Positions 34,711 through 42,911 of a DNA stretch of 64,000 bases are shown piece by piece. The position numbers and the translations under genes were made by a program. Source of the stretch: DASSKA01 sp963839365. Its GTDB lineage: Bacteria; Actinomycetota; Actinomycetes; Propionibacteriales; Nocardioidaceae. Each line of letters begins with the position of its first letter. Within the stretch, counting starts at the first letter, position 1. The DNA lies in assembly GCA_963839365.1 (NCBI GenBank), contig CAWIUT010000002.1, forward strand, positions 372,001-436,000, written 5' to 3'. The notes below the pieces were generated by a model, which ran no database searches, was not told the origin of the DNA, and saw only the letters and a program-made list of their open reading frames with translations.

Positions 34711-36662
34711 ACGAGCTGTCAGACGGGAGACCGCCTATGACCGGACACGTCTCTGCCAAGTCGGTGGACCCGGTGCTCGTGGAGATCGTGGCCGGCTACC
34801 TGGCCTCGGTGGAGAAGGAGGTCGAGACCGCGATCGGGCGCACTTCGCGGTCCCCGATGATCCGCGACGCGCACGACTACCGGGCCGGCATCCACGACCG
34901 CAGGCTGCGCAAGCTGACCGGCCGGTCCTACTCGGCGCTGGTGCACCCGGTGGTACGGGACTACCCGATCGAGCAGATGCGGCCCGGCGACGTCTTCTTC
35001 CACAACGACGTCTACCTCTCCGAGGGCGGCATCGGGCACCTGCCCGACCTGTGCGTCACCGCACCCGTGTTCGCGACGCGTAGCGGAGCGAACCGATCGG
35101 ATGGTCACGACGACGGGACCGGGCCGGAGGTGGTGGCCTTCGTGCAGGCCTTCGGCCACCACGACGACATCGGCGGCGCCGTCCCGGGATCGATGCCGAG
35201 CCGGGCCACCAGCGTGTTCGAGGAGGGCCTGATGGTCCCCCCGATCCGGCTGTGGGACCAGGGCGTGCCCTGCGAGCAGGCGCTGAAGATCATGACCCGC
35301 AACTCGCGGATGCCCGAGTCGCTGGCCGCGGACCTCGACGCCGAGTGCTCGGCGTGCCTGATGGGCGCCCGCCGGATGGCCGAGCTGTTCGACCGCTACG
35401 GCCGGGAGGTGGTGGAGGGCTGCTTCGACGCGCTGCTGGAGAAGACCACCGCGACGTTCCGCCGCGAGATCCTGGCCAAGATCCCGGTGGGCAGCTACGT
35501 CTGGGAGGACTACGCCGAGCACGACGGTGTCGAGGAGCCGAAGCTGCACACCCAGCGGATCACGTTGACCCGCACCCCCGCCGGCGACCCTGGCGGGGAA
35601 CGGCTGGTGCTGGACTTCCACGGGACCGCGCCGCAGGCCAAGGGCCCGATCAACCACTGCGGGGACTACGCCGACGGCAACTTCTTGAAGAAGTGGCTCG
35701 CGCCGATCCTGCGGAACCTGGCCGACAGCCCCGAGCGGATGGCCGAGCTGGACGTGAACGAGGGCGTCGTGCCGCTGATCGAGATGCGCTTCCCGCCCAA
35801 GGGCACGCTGCTCACCCCTGAGTTCCCGGCTCCGACCAACGCCCGCACGTTCGTGATTCTGCGGCTGCTGGGGGTGCTCGCCGGCGTGCTCGCCAAGGCC
35901 GTGGACGGGCGGATGCCGGCGGACCAGGAGACCATCCGCTACACCGGGGTCTACGGCACCGACCTCGCCGGTGCGCCGTACCTCATGCGGGAGGTGCTCG
36001 GCGGCGGCTCGGGAGGCCGCTACTACGCCGACGGCGAGGACACCATCCACGTCGTGCCCGACTCGCGCAACCTGCCCACCGAGTTCTCCGAGTCCCGGTT
36101 CCCGTTCGTGGTCGAGCGTCTCGGGCTCGCCGTGGACAGCGGCGGCGCCGGCCGCTACCGCGGCGGCCTCGGGTACGAGAAGCACATCCGGATGCTGAAG
36201 GACGCGCACTTCATGTCGATCGCGGACCGGTCGATCCTGTCCTGCTGGGGGGTCCGCGGGGGACGCGCCGGCAAGCCCTTCTCGGTGACCATCGACCCCG
36301 GTGGGTCGAACGAGCGGGAGGTGGATGCCCTCGCCGACGCCGAGCCGGTGCGCAGCGGCGAGGTGATCCGGATCCGCACCACCGGCGGCGGGGGCTGGGG
36401 CGACCCGCTCGAGCGGCCGTACGACGAGGTGGCCCGCGACGTGCTGTGGGGCAAGGTGTCCGCCGCGGGCGCCCGGGCCGACTACGGGGTGGAGGTGACC
36501 GGGCCCTCGGACGCCCCGGAGGTGGACGAGCCGGCCAGCGACGCGCTGCGCGGGGCGCTGCGCGCCAGCCGCGGCGAGCAGCCGTTCTTCGACCGTGGAC
36601 CCGGCTACGCCACCCTGTCCGGGGGCGCAGCGACCGCCGACGTGGACTGGGTGACGTCGTGA
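34707..36662 (+). CDS. HyuB-type hydantoinase/oxoprolinase subunit B
   Basis: The 651-residue partner of HyuA shows the HyuB marks FHNDVYLSEGGIGHLPDL, FVQAFGHHDDIGG and the C-terminal TTGGGGWGDPLERP. HyuA and HyuB form one ATP-dependent amidohydrolase. An insertion of about 18 residues (ATRSGANRSDGHDDGTGP, 35073-35126) splits the usual APVF-EVVAFVQ segment and has a REP-like base sequence (GCGTAGCGGAGCGAACCGATCGG). The ATG overlaps the hyuA stop, and the stop overlaps the SDR start. ATG codons at 34707 and 34737 are both possible; the first is coupled to hyuA. Confidence 0.9.
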   Translation: MNELSDGRPPMTGHVSAKSVDPVLVEIVAGYLASVEKEVETAIGRTSRSPMIRDAHDYRAGIHDRRLRKLTGRSYSALVHPVVRDYPIEQMRPGDVFFHNDVYLSEGGIGHLPDLCVTAPVFATRSGANRSDGHDDGTGPEVVAFVQAFGHHDDIGGAVPGSMPSRATSVFEEGLMVPPIRLWDQGVPCEQALKIMTRNSRMPESLAADLDAECSACLMGARRMAELFDRYGREVVEGCFDALLEKTTATFRREILAKIPVGSYVWEDYAEHDGVEEPKLHTQRITLTRTPAGDPGGERLVLDFHGTAPQAKGPINHCGDYADGNFLKKWLAPILRNLADSPERMAELDVNEGVVPLIEMRFPPKGTLLTPEFPAPTNARTFVILRLLGVLAGVLAKAVDGRMPADQETIRYTGVYGTDLAGAPYLMREVLGGGSGGRYYADGEDTIHVVPDSRNLPTEFSESRFPFVVERLGLAVDSGGAGRYRGGLGYEKHIRMLKDAHFMSIADRSILSCWGVRGGRAGKPFSVTIDPGGSNEREVDALADAEPVRSGEVIRIRTTGGGGWGDPLERPYDEVARDVLWGKVSAAGARADYGVEVTGPSDAPEVDEPASDALRGALRASRGEQPFFDRGPGYATLSGGAATADVDWVTS

Positions 36663-37396
36663 CCGGGGCGAGGCCGCTGACCCTGGTCACCGGCGGCAGC
36701 CGCGGCATCGGCGCCGCGGTCGCGGCCCGGCTGGCCACCGAGGGCCACGACCTGGTGCTGGGCTACTCCCGCGACGCCGGCGCCGCCGAGGCGACCGCCG
36801 ACCGGGTGCGGTCCGCAGGCGGCTCGTGCCGCACCGTGCGCGCCGACGTGGCCGACCCCGAGCAGGTCGAGGCGCTCTTCAACGCCGTCGCGGAGTGGGG
36901 GCAGCTGACCGGGCTGGTCAACAACGCCGGGGCGACCCTGCACATCGGGGACCTGGTGGACACCCCGGCTGACGTGGTGCGGCGGGTCATCGAGGTGAAC
37001 CTCACCGGCGCGGTTCTGGTGGCCCGCCGGGCGCTGCGGGACATGGCCGACGGCGGGGCGGTCGTCAACGTGTCCTCCTCGGCTGCCAGCCTCGGTGCCC
37101 CGCACGAGTACGTGCACTACGCCGCCGCCAAGGCGGGCGTCGAGGCGTTCACCGCCGGTCTGGCCGTCGAGGTCGCCGACCGGGGCATCCGGGTGAACGC
37201 CGTCGCGCCCGGCATCGTGCGCACCGACATCCACGCCGCTGCCGGCGACCCCGGTCGGCTGGAGCGGGTCGCACGGCAGGTGCCGCTCGGCCGCGTCGGC
37301 GAGCCGGAGGAGATCGCGGCGGCGATCGTCTTCCTGCTCGGGGACTCCTGCCCCTACGCCACCGGCGCGACGCTGCGTGTGGCAGGTGGCCGATGA
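36659..37396 (+). CDS. Short-chain dehydrogenase/reductase
   Basis: The 245-residue classical SDR has the cofactor motif TGGSRGIG near 11-18, NNAG near 89, the catalytic Ser in NVSSSAAS and Tyr/Lys in YAAAK (about 153-157), and a C-terminal GGR like 3-oxoacyl-ACP reductases. The Arg/Ser after the first strand suggests NADP(H) preference. Its role in the island is unknown; reduction of a semialdehyde or oxo intermediate is possible. GTG start overlaps hyuB, and the stop overlaps the carbamate kinase ATG. Confidence 0.85.
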   Translation: MTGARPLTLVTGGSRGIGAAVAARLATEGHDLVLGYSRDAGAAEATADRVRSAGGSCRTVRADVADPEQVEALFNAVAEWGQLTGLVNNAGATLHIGDLVDTPADVVRRVIEVNLTGAVLVARRALRDMADGGAVVNVSSSAASLGAPHEYVHYAAAKAGVEAFTAGLAVEVADRGIRVNAVAPGIVRTDIHAAAGDPGRLERVARQVPLGRVGEPEEIAAAIVFLLGDSCPYATGATLRVAGGR

Positions 37397-38337
37397 GCGC
37401 ACCCGCACGCGTGCTGCTCGCCTTGGGCGGCAACGCGATGACCGCGCCCGACGGAAGCGCGCGTCCCGAGGACCAGATCGCGGCGGCCAAGGAGGCGATG
37501 GACTCGGTCGCCGACCTGGTGACCCGTGACATCGAGGTGGTGGTCACCCATGGCAACGGGCCCCAGGTGGGCAACCTGCTGGTCAAGAACGAGCTCGCCG
37601 CCTCCGTCGTACCCCCCGTGCCGCTGGACTGGTGCGGCGCGCAGACCCAGGCCACGCTCGGCTTCGTCTTGATGAACGCCCTGGAGGAGGCGCTGGACCG
37701 GAGGGGGTCGCCGCGGCGCACCGCCACCGTGGTCACCCGCACCCGGGTGGACGCCGCCGACCCCGGGTTCCTCCGCCCCACCAAGCCGATCGGGCGCTAC
37801 CTCTCCCGGCGGATGGCGGAGGTGCTCATCGAGCACGGCGAGACCTGGGAGGACCGCGGGGAGCGCGGCTGGCGGCGGGTGGTCGCCTCCCCGGAGCCGT
37901 TGGAGATCCTGGACGCCCCGGCCGTGTGCGCCCTGGTCGACGCGGGGTTCGTGGTGGTCGCCAACGGCGGTGGCGGGATCCCCGTGGTCCGCGAGGACGG
38001 AGAGCTTCGCGGCGTGGAGGCCGTCATCGACAAGGACCTCGGCGCCGCCGTGCTGGCCCGGACCGTTGCCGCGGGCGTGCTGGTGATCGCCACCGACGTG
38101 CCGCACGCCGTGCTCGGCTTCGGCAGCGGCGAGGAGCGGCCGATCGGCAGGGTCGGCCTCGCGCGGCTGCGCGGCTACGCGGAACGGGGCGAGTTCGGCA
38201 GCGGGTCCATGGGCCCGAAGGTGGAGGCCGCCTGCCGGTTCGTCGAGCAGGGGGGAGAGTACGCCGTCATCACCAGCCTGCGTCACATCCAGGACGCCGT
38301 GGCCGGCGCCGCCGGCACCGTCGTCGTGCCCAACTGA
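37393..38337 (+). CDS. arcC: Carbamate kinase
   Basis: The 314-residue protein belongs to the amino-acid-kinase fold, carbamate kinase branch: VLLALGGNAM near 6-15, VVTHGNGPQVGNLL near 49, VANGGGGIPVVR near 193-204 and KDLGAAVLA near 215. It makes ATP and carbamate (then ammonia and CO2) from carbamoyl phosphate and ADP. No catabolic ornithine transcarbamylase or arginine deiminase is nearby, so carbamoyl phosphate must come from another enzyme; the FdrA trio of the same island is the obvious source. The ATG overlaps the SDR stop. Confidence 0.93.
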   Translation: MSAPARVLLALGGNAMTAPDGSARPEDQIAAAKEAMDSVADLVTRDIEVVVTHGNGPQVGNLLVKNELAASVVPPVPLDWCGAQTQATLGFVLMNALEEALDRRGSPRRTATVVTRTRVDAADPGFLRPTKPIGRYLSRRMAEVLIEHGETWEDRGERGWRRVVASPEPLEILDAPAVCALVDAGFVVVANGGGGIPVVREDGELRGVEAVIDKDLGAAVLARTVAAGVLVIATDVPHAVLGFGSGEERPIGRVGLARLRGYAERGEFGSGSMGPKVEAACRFVEQGGEYAVITSLRHIQDAVAGAAGTVVVPN

Positions 38338-38355
38338 AACGAGCAAGGAGAGCCG

Positions 38356-39498
38356 ATGCCAGAGCCCATCGAGGTCCGGAAGGTCCCGCTGCTGCACGTG
38401 TCCGACGCCAGCGGTCTCGCTGAGCTGATCGACAAGGGGGTCATGGACGCCGACCGGGTGATCGCCGTGGTCGGCAAGACGGAGGGGAACGGCGGCGTCA
38501 ACGACTACACGCGGATCATCGCCGACCGGGCGTTCCGCGAGGTGCTGGTCGAGAAGGGCACCCGCAGCCCGGAGCAGGTCGCGCAGGTGCCGATCGTGTG
38601 GTCGGGCGGCACCGACGGGGTGATCAGTCCGCACGCCACCGTCTTCGCCACGCTGCCGGCCGACCGGGCCGAGGACACCGACGAGCCGCGCCTGGCCGTC
38701 GGCTTCGCGATGAGCGACGTCCTGCTCCCCGAGGACATCGGCCGGGTGGCGATGGTGGAGAAGGTGGCCGCGGCGGTGCGCGAGGCGATGGAGCGGGCCG
38801 GCATCACCGACACCTCCGACGTGCACTACGTGCAGACCAAGACCCCGCTGCTGACCATCGACACCATCCGGAACGCGAAGAGCCGGGGCAAGACGGTGTG
38901 GACCGAGCAGACCCTCGAGTCGATGGACCTGTCGAACGGCTGCGCTGCGCTCGGCATCGGCTACGGGCTCGGGGAGATCGAGATGCCCCGCGACGAGGAC
39001 GTCCTCGAGGACCGGTCGATGTTCTCGTCGGTGGCGTCCTGCTCCAGCGGGGTCGAGCTCGACCGGGCCCAGGTGGTCGTGGTCGGCAACGCCCGCGGTG
39101 TCGGCGGGCGCTACCGGATCGGGCACTCGGTGATGCGGGACGCCCTGGACCAGGACGGCATCTGGGCCGCGATCCGCGACGCCGGGCTCGAGCTCCCGCA
39201 GCGTCCGCACCCCGCCGACCTGGGCGGCCGGCTGGTGAACGCCTTCCTCAAGTGCGAGGCCAGCCAGGACGGCACGGTGCACGGGCGACGCAACGCGATG
39301 CTGGACGACTCCGACGTGCACTGGCACCGGCAGATCAAGGCGTGCGTGGGCGGAGTGGCCGCAGCCGTCACCGGGGACCCGGCGGTGTTCGTGTCGGTCT
39401 CGGCCGCGCACCAGGGCCCCGACGGCGGCGGGCCGGTCGCCGCGATCGTGGACCTGGGACCGGAGCCGTCCGGCTACCTGCCGCCGGCGCTCGGCTGA
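38356..39498 (+). CDS. Ring-opening amidohydrolase, barbiturase/cyanuric acid hydrolase family
   Basis: The 380-residue protein is of the small AtzD/barbiturase family, built from three similar domains each giving a Lys-Ser pair. Visible lysines are in GKTEGNGGVND (about 40), VQTKTPLLT (about 160) and FLKCEASQDG (about 300). Visible serines are in WSGGTDGVISPH, SSVASCSSGVELD and VSVSAAHQGPDGGGPVA. The family opens barbiturate or cyanurate rings at an amide bond. With a UraA-like carrier and a molybdenum hydroxylase in the operon, barbiturate is the more likely substrate, giving 3-oxo-3-ureidopropionate. The start lies 18 bases after carbamate kinase, with an AGCAAGGAGAG RBS. It is the last gene of the rightward arm. 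Confidence 0.9.
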   Translation: MPEPIEVRKVPLLHVSDASGLAELIDKGVMDADRVIAVVGKTEGNGGVNDYTRIIADRAFREVLVEKGTRSPEQVAQVPIVWSGGTDGVISPHATVFATLPADRAEDTDEPRLAVGFAMSDVLLPEDIGRVAMVEKVAAAVREAMERAGITDTSDVHYVQTKTPLLTIDTIRNAKSRGKTVWTEQTLESMDLSNGCAALGIGYGLGEIEMPRDEDVLEDRSMFSSVASCSSGVELDRAQVVVVGNARGVGGRYRIGHSVMRDALDQDGIWAAIRDAGLELPQRPHPADLGGRLVNAFLKCEASQDGTVHGRRNAMLDDSDVHWHRQIKACVGGVAAAVTGDPAVFVSVSAAHQGPDGGGPVAAIVDLGPEPSGYLPPALG

Positions 39499-39508
39499 GG
39501 CGCCCGGC

Positions 39509-40429
39509 TCACAGGGCCCGGATCCCCCAGGAGCTGGAGTGCTCGTCCCCGTCGGTGCCGGCGGGGCTGAGCACCACCAGGTCCTCCCCGGACGCGAACG
39601 CGTCGGGGGGCGCGGTCATCGGCTCGATGGCCAGCGCCCGGCGCGGGTCCTCTGCCAGGTCGTCCCCGGTGTACACCTGGGCCCACCGGTGTGCCTTGTC
39701 CATCCACAGCACCAGCGTCCGGTCCTCGCGGGGGTTGTGCAGCCGCACCTCGGCCACGCCGTCGGCGTCTCGCGCCAGCCCGGTGAACGGGGTGTCCAGG
39801 CTCCGGCCGCGCAGCGGGCGGGCCACCCGGAAGTCGAGGTCGGTCTCGGTGACGTCGCGGCGGCCGGTGGGGATCTTGCGCTCGTCCACCTCGAGGGCCG
39901 TGTCCGCCGGCAGGGTGAGCTCCCAGCCGTCCACGTCACCGTCGCCGACGGTCAGGTAGGGGTGCGCCCCCTGAGCGTACGGCGCGGGGCGGTCACTCAG
40001 GTTGGTCGCGGTGACCGTGACCGTCAGCCCGTCGGCGGACACGTCGTAGAGCACGTGCAGGTCCACCGTCCACGGGTAGCCGGGCTGGGCCATCAGCCGG
40101 TGCACCAGGGACACCGAGTGCCGGGTCTGCTCCTCGAGGGTCCAGGGAGCCCAGCGGGTCAGCCCGTGGATGGCGTTGTCCCGCGCGACCTCGGTGACCG
40201 GAAGCTGCAGGTCCTGGTCGTCGAAGGTGTACCGGCCGTCCCGGACCCGGTTCGGCCACGGCAGCAGCAGCTGGCCCCGGCCGGCGAAGGCACGGCGGTC
40301 CTCTGCGTAGCCCAGCACGATCGGCGCCCCGTCGTACTCCAGCAGCCGGAGGCCGGCACCGCACTCGGTGACCACCCCGCGGTAGCCACCGCCGCTGAGC
40401 TCGTACTGATCGCCACTGGCCGCGACCAC
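39509..40429 (-). CDS. Aldose 1-epimerase family protein
   Basis: The 306-residue protein is a GalM/YeaD-like sugar epimerase. Conserved parts are LLLPWPNRVRDGRY near 57, the catalytic-type histidines in NAIHGLTRW and GAHPYLTVG, and the general-base glutamate in RALAIEPMTAP near the C-terminus. These enzymes interconvert sugar anomers. The GTG at 40429 has a strong RBS (GGAGGTGAC). The frame is open further upstream but without homology. It ends ten bases from the convergent barbiturase-family gene, and so marks the edge of the catabolic island. Confidence 0.85.
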   Translation of the reverse strand: MVAASGDQYELSGGGYRGVVTECGAGLRLLEYDGAPIVLGYAEDRRAFAGRGQLLLPWPNRVRDGRYTFDDQDLQLPVTEVARDNAIHGLTRWAPWTLEEQTRHSVSLVHRLMAQPGYPWTVDLHVLYDVSADGLTVTVTATNLSDRPAPYAQGAHPYLTVGDGDVDGWELTLPADTALEVDERKIPTGRRDVTETDLDFRVARPLRGRSLDTPFTGLARDADGVAEVRLHNPREDRTLVLWMDKAHRWAQVYTGDDLAEDPRRALAIEPMTAPPDAFASGEDLVVLSPAGTDGDEHSSSWGIRAL

Positions 40430-40503
40430 GCCGTCACCTCCGTCCGGCGCCTCCGGCGGCGCCTGCTCTCGAGCAGGGACCACCCTGCCACGGGAAGCGC
40501 CGA

Positions 40504-41127
40504 CTACGTGCGCGACCGGCCCGCCTGCCGCCCCAGAACCGGTGCCGTGCGCCCGCTGCCGTCGACGACCAGGTCGGCGCGGTCCCGGGTCCGCTCCCGG
40601 GCGTGCACCCGTTCCTCGTCGGCCATCCAGGTCAGCCAGGTCTCGCGGGACAGGTCCTCGTCGCGCGCCAGACCCCGGGCCACGCGCAGCTCCCGCGGAG
40701 CCTCCACCCACACCAGGAGGGTGGTCGCGTCGTCGTAGGCCGATCCGCCGGACCCCACGCCTTCGAGGACCAGCAGATCCACCGGCCGCACCACCCGAAC
40801 ACCCGAGAACCGACCGGCCAGCCAGTCGTAGTGCAGGTAGCTTCCCGGGCGGCCCTCACGAAGCGGGCCGATCAGGTCCTGCGCCACCCGGGGCAACGCG
40901 CCCGACAGACCGCGCCAGCCGTCCAGCAGGTCGTCCATGCGCACCAGCGCGACAGAGTGCTGGGCGGCGACCTCCTCGGAGAGGGTGCTCTTCCCCGACC
41001 CCGCCGGGCCGTCGATGCACAGCAGCCGATGCCCGGCCAGCGTGGCCGGCCGGGACAGTGTGAGGGACAGCACCTGCTCCGCCACGCAGGCCACCGCTGC
41101 GGAGGTGGCGTCCGGCAGGCTGCTCAC
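40504..41127 (-). CDS. Uridine-kinase-like P-loop protein
   Basis: The 207-residue protein has a Walker A GPAGSGKST (about 40-48), the substrate-like MDDLLDGW segment (about 68-75) and a Walker B-like VDLLVLEGVG. It resembles the uridine kinase/phosphoribulokinase group found in many actinobacteria, where the true substrate is not well defined. Its ATG overlaps the stop of the upstream PLP enzyme (ATGA), so the two are cotranslated. A pyrimidine salvage role is possible but not shown. Confidence 0.75.
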   Translation of the reverse strand: MSSLPDATSAAVACVAEQVLSLTLSRPATLAGHRLLCIDGPAGSGKSTLSEEVAAQHSVALVRMDDLLDGWRGLSGALPRVAQDLIGPLREGRPGSYLHYDWLAGRFSGVRVVRPVDLLVLEGVGSGGSAYDDATTLLVWVEAPRELRVARGLARDEDLSRETWLTWMADEERVHARERTRDRADLVVDGSGRTAPVLGRQAGRSRT

Positions 41128-42353
41128 CAGGCGTTCCCGGCGCCGCGATAGGTGGGCACCTGCTGCACGATCCGGTCGTCGGCGAGCAGGTGGACCGAGC
41201 CGGTGTGCTCGGCCAGCTCGCCCGACTTGGCGTGTCGGAACCAGACCAGGTCGCCGATGGCCAGGCGCGCCGCGGCGGCCCCCCGCAGCGGTGTCTGCAC
41301 CTCACCGGCGCCCTCCAGCGCGGTCAGCCGCAGACCGGGCGGCGCCCAGGGCACGGGCAGCCGGTCCGCGCCGGCTGCGCCGGAGGCGATCAGCCCGCCG
41401 CCGGCCACGGTGACGTAGTCGGGCGCGGGCCGGCGCGTGACCGGGACCCCGAAGAACTGCGCCGGCCGGGGGGTGAAGCTGCGGTAGTGGTCGAACAGCG
41501 CCGGCACCATCAGGCCCGACCCGGCGGTGACCTCGGTGACCGTCGGGTCGGCGGCGGAGGTCTCCACGCTGCCGGAGCCGCCGGCGTTCCAGAACTGCAG
41601 GTCTGCCACCTCACGCAGCGCCCGGGCCACCTCGTCGCGGCGATCGCGCAGGCGCGCCACCGAGGCGTTCTTGAGCGCCCGCACGGTCGCCGACCGCGTC
41701 CGCTTCCCCGGCACGTCGTCGGGCACGCCGGCGACCTGACCCTCGTAGGTCATCACGCCCACGAGCTCCAGTCCGGGCCGGGCCTGGATGTCGCGAGCGA
41801 GGGCGAGCACCTGGCCGGGCTGGTGCAGGGGGGAGCGCCTGGGGCCGACCAGCGCCGGTCCGAGCCGCAGCCCGGCGTCGACGTCGACGGCCACGCGGAC
41901 CGGCGGGTTCGTCGCGGTGCGGAGACAGGGCAACAGGTCGAGCTGGTCCGGGTCGTCGACCATGAGGGTGACCGCGGCACGGGCGGCGGGGTCACCGACC
42001 AGGGCCTGCAGGGCGGGCAGGTCTGCAGTCGGGTAGCCCAGCACGATGTCGTCGCAGATTCCGTGTCGGTGCAGCCACAGGGCCTCCCGCAGCGAGTAGG
42101 CGAGCACCCCGGCGAAGCCCGGGGTGCTCAGCGCGCGGGAGACCAGTGCCGGCACCCGCAGCGACTTCGAGGCCACGCGCACCGGCTTGCCGGCGGCCCT
42201 GCGGACCAGGTCGGCGGCGTTGGCGTCGAAGGCCTCCAGGTCGACGACCACCACGGGCGCCGGAGGCGGCTCCGGGACGCCCCGGACCGCGCTGTCGAGG
42301 CGCGCGCGCAGCCGGTACCGGGCGACCTGCCCGGCCAGTCCGTGGTCGCTCAT
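41124..42353 (-). CDS. PLP-dependent amino acid deaminase/aldolase (alanine racemase N-terminal fold)
   Basis: The 409-residue protein has a fold-type III PLP domain with the lysine in VRVASKSLRVP (about 59-69) and GVMTYEGQVAG near 195, followed by a C-terminal D-serine-dehydratase-like domain. Relatives are D-threonine aldolase and D-serine deaminase. The actual amino acid is not known. It is the first gene of a short leftward pair with the uridine-kinase-like gene and begins 19 bases after the membrane protein stop. Confidence 0.75.
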   Translation of the reverse strand: MSDHGLAGQVARYRLRARLDSAVRGVPEPPPAPVVVVDLEAFDANAADLVRRAAGKPVRVASKSLRVPALVSRALSTPGFAGVLAYSLREALWLHRHGICDDIVLGYPTADLPALQALVGDPAARAAVTLMVDDPDQLDLLPCLRTATNPPVRVAVDVDAGLRLGPALVGPRRSPLHQPGQVLALARDIQARPGLELVGVMTYEGQVAGVPDDVPGKRTRSATVRALKNASVARLRDRRDEVARALREVADLQFWNAGGSGSVETSAADPTVTEVTAGSGLMVPALFDHYRSFTPRPAQFFGVPVTRRPAPDYVTVAGGGLIASGAAGADRLPVPWAPPGLRLTALEGAGEVQTPLRGAAAARLAIGDLVWFRHAKSGELAEHTGSVHLLADDRIVQQVPTYRGAGNAW

Positions 42354-42372
42354 CCGGTGGCTCTTCGGGGGG

Positions 42373-42855
42373 TCACGAGATGCCGTGGCGCTTCAGGATG
42401 GCTTGCACATCGGCCATGTCGTCGTCGCTGCCGTCGTCCCCAGTGGTCGACTTCGGCTGCGCGGGCGCCTTGCCCCCGCCGGCGGCCCGGCCCGGCGTCT
42501 TCTCCCGCGAGACGCCGCGGGGCTCCGCGCCCCTCGCCGCCCGCCTCGCCCGCAGCGCCCCGGTGACCCCGAAGAGCACCACGGACACCCCGGCGATCGC
42601 CACTCCGAGCCAGACCAGCGGGCTGAGGACCACGTGCAGTGCCCACCCGGCGACCAGGTTGCCGATCCGCCACACGAGCTGCAGCACCCAGGTGAGCCCC
42701 GCGGCCAACGGCAGCAGCGACCAGGCCATTCCCCGCAGACCCGCGGTGGCTCCGCGCCGGCGCCAGAGCACCAGGCTCCCCAGCAGTCCCACGACGGTCA
42801 GTGCCAGTCCCAGGGCCTCCCAGGTCACCGCGTCCACGACGCCGAATCCACCCAC
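42373..42855 (-). CDS. Conserved actinobacterial membrane protein of unknown function
   Basis: The 160-residue protein has three or four hydrophobic segments (about 12-29, 44-61, 66-84 and 84-101). A basic, Ala/Gly-rich cytoplasmic tail follows and ends DVQAILKRHGIS, a C-terminus shared by such actinobacterial proteins. No function is recognised. A GTG start is used, with GGAGGT just upstream. It is divergent from the SseB-like gene with a 56-base gap. Confidence 0.7.
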   Translation of the reverse strand: MGGFGVVDAVTWEALGLALTVVGLLGSLVLWRRRGATAGLRGMAWSLLPLAAGLTWVLQLVWRIGNLVAGWALHVVLSPLVWLGVAIAGVSVVLFGVTGALRARRAARGAEPRGVSREKTPGRAAGGGKAPAQPKSTTGDDGSDDDMADVQAILKRHGIS

Positions 42856-42911
42856 ACCTCCAGAGTAGAGGCTGGCGACGCTGCGTCACGGCCCCTTGGG
42901 ATGATGGGCGG

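Noticed and set aside
38356..39498. Cyanuric acid (s-triazine) degradation cluster
   Set aside because: No biuret or allophanate hydrolase is present and the permease motif is of the uracil type. Not excluded by the enzyme sequence alone.
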